DNA of 5,486 bases from Thermococcaceae archaeon (lineage in GTDB: Archaea; Methanobacteriota_B; Thermococci; Thermococcales; Thermococcaceae), in NCBI GenBank assembly GCA_026986455.1, contig JALSON010000022.1, forward strand, positions 1 to 5,486. Reading direction: 5' to 3'. The notes under the pieces were generated by a model. That model made no database searches. It saw only the letters and a program-made list of their open reading frames with translations, and was not told the origin of the DNA. Below are positions 5,322-5,486 of the stretch, in pieces (position 1 is the stretch's first letter; every line of letters starts with the position of its first letter). The position numbers and the translations under genes were made by a program.

Positions 5322-5486
5322 AATCTCCTCCACCTTATGGCAATTACGAGGGCAATAGCGACTGCAATGGCCAAAATCAGGTTGCCGTATCTGTCCTTGG
5401 GGGTCTCAAAGAGCTCGGAGGGATTTCCTTCGACACCCCTGAAGCTCACGTTTCCGGTGACCCCCCTGAGGAATGCGAGGTATATT
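5318..5486 (-). CDS. C-terminal end of a third anchored surface protein (cut by the window edge)
   Basis: An open frame enters from the window edge and ends at a TGA (5320-5318), giving 55 residues. It reads as a final beta segment (FLRGVTGNVSFRGVEG), a linker (SELFETPKDRYGN), a membrane helix (about LILAIAVAIALVIAI) and the tail RWRRL. The same order is found at the ends of both genes downstream, for example LLEGVDEKDVYSIDIY, then EDFWKPEERSY, helix and RFKR. It is therefore probably a third member of the same family. Its TGA overlaps the next ATG as ATGA, showing coupled translation. The start, signal peptide and promoter are outside the window. Base composition here looks more GC-rich than in the two members that follow. 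Confidence 0.75.
   Translation of the reverse strand, partial: IYLAFLRGVTGNVSFRGVEGNPSELFETPKDRYGNLILAIAVAIALVIAIRWRRL
5325..5334 (-). promoter_or_regulatory. Ribosome binding site of the frameshifted surface-protein gene
   Basis: GGTGGAGGAG on the minus strand ends three bases before the ATG at 5321 and lies in the last codons of the preceding gene. It decides the start and rules against the GTG at 5333, which it contains. Confidence 0.75.

Overview
The window reads as archaeal chromosome, most likely from the Thermococcales (Thermococcus, Pyrococcus or Palaeococcus type). The reasons are GGTGA/GGAGG ribosome sites close to the start codons, TTTATA-like boxes about 25-35 bases before genes, a leaderless gene, an archaeal-type RNase Z, and a small zinc-ribbon protein whose C-terminal half looks familiar from that order. 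The order is an inference from protein style, not a database match. All genes lie on the minus strand, so transcription runs from high to low coordinates.

Positions 2895-5486 carry a tandem set of secreted, membrane-anchored proteins of unknown function. First comes the C-terminal end of a gene cut by the window edge (5318-5486). Next is a second member (4064-5321), broken into two reading frames by an apparent +1 shift. The third member (2895-4064) is intact. All three end in the same way: a last beta strand, an acidic/aromatic linker, one membrane helix and a short basic tail. The second and third also share a signal peptide and two pairs of cysteines in matching places. The genes are joined by ATGA and TAGTG junctions, which suggests one operon whose promoter lies outside the window.

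Positions 1269-2862 hold RNase Z (tRNA 3'-end maturation), read from a promoter placed so that its mRNA would be leaderless. A 230-residue TraB-family protein follows, starting inside the end of the RNase Z gene. Positions 992-1168 encode a 58-residue zinc-ribbon protein, a short gene easy to overlook, with its own TATA box, ribosome site and downstream T-tracts. Positions 2-771 hold a small NusA-like KH-domain protein that overlaps by ATGA with a multi-pass site-2-type (M50) membrane metalloprotease.

The 811-991 interval holds T-rich termination tracts and no gene that I can support. No tRNA, rRNA, CRISPR array, insertion sequence or attachment site was seen. The points most worth a second look are the tandem surface-protein family, its frameshifted member, and the KH/M50 gene pair.
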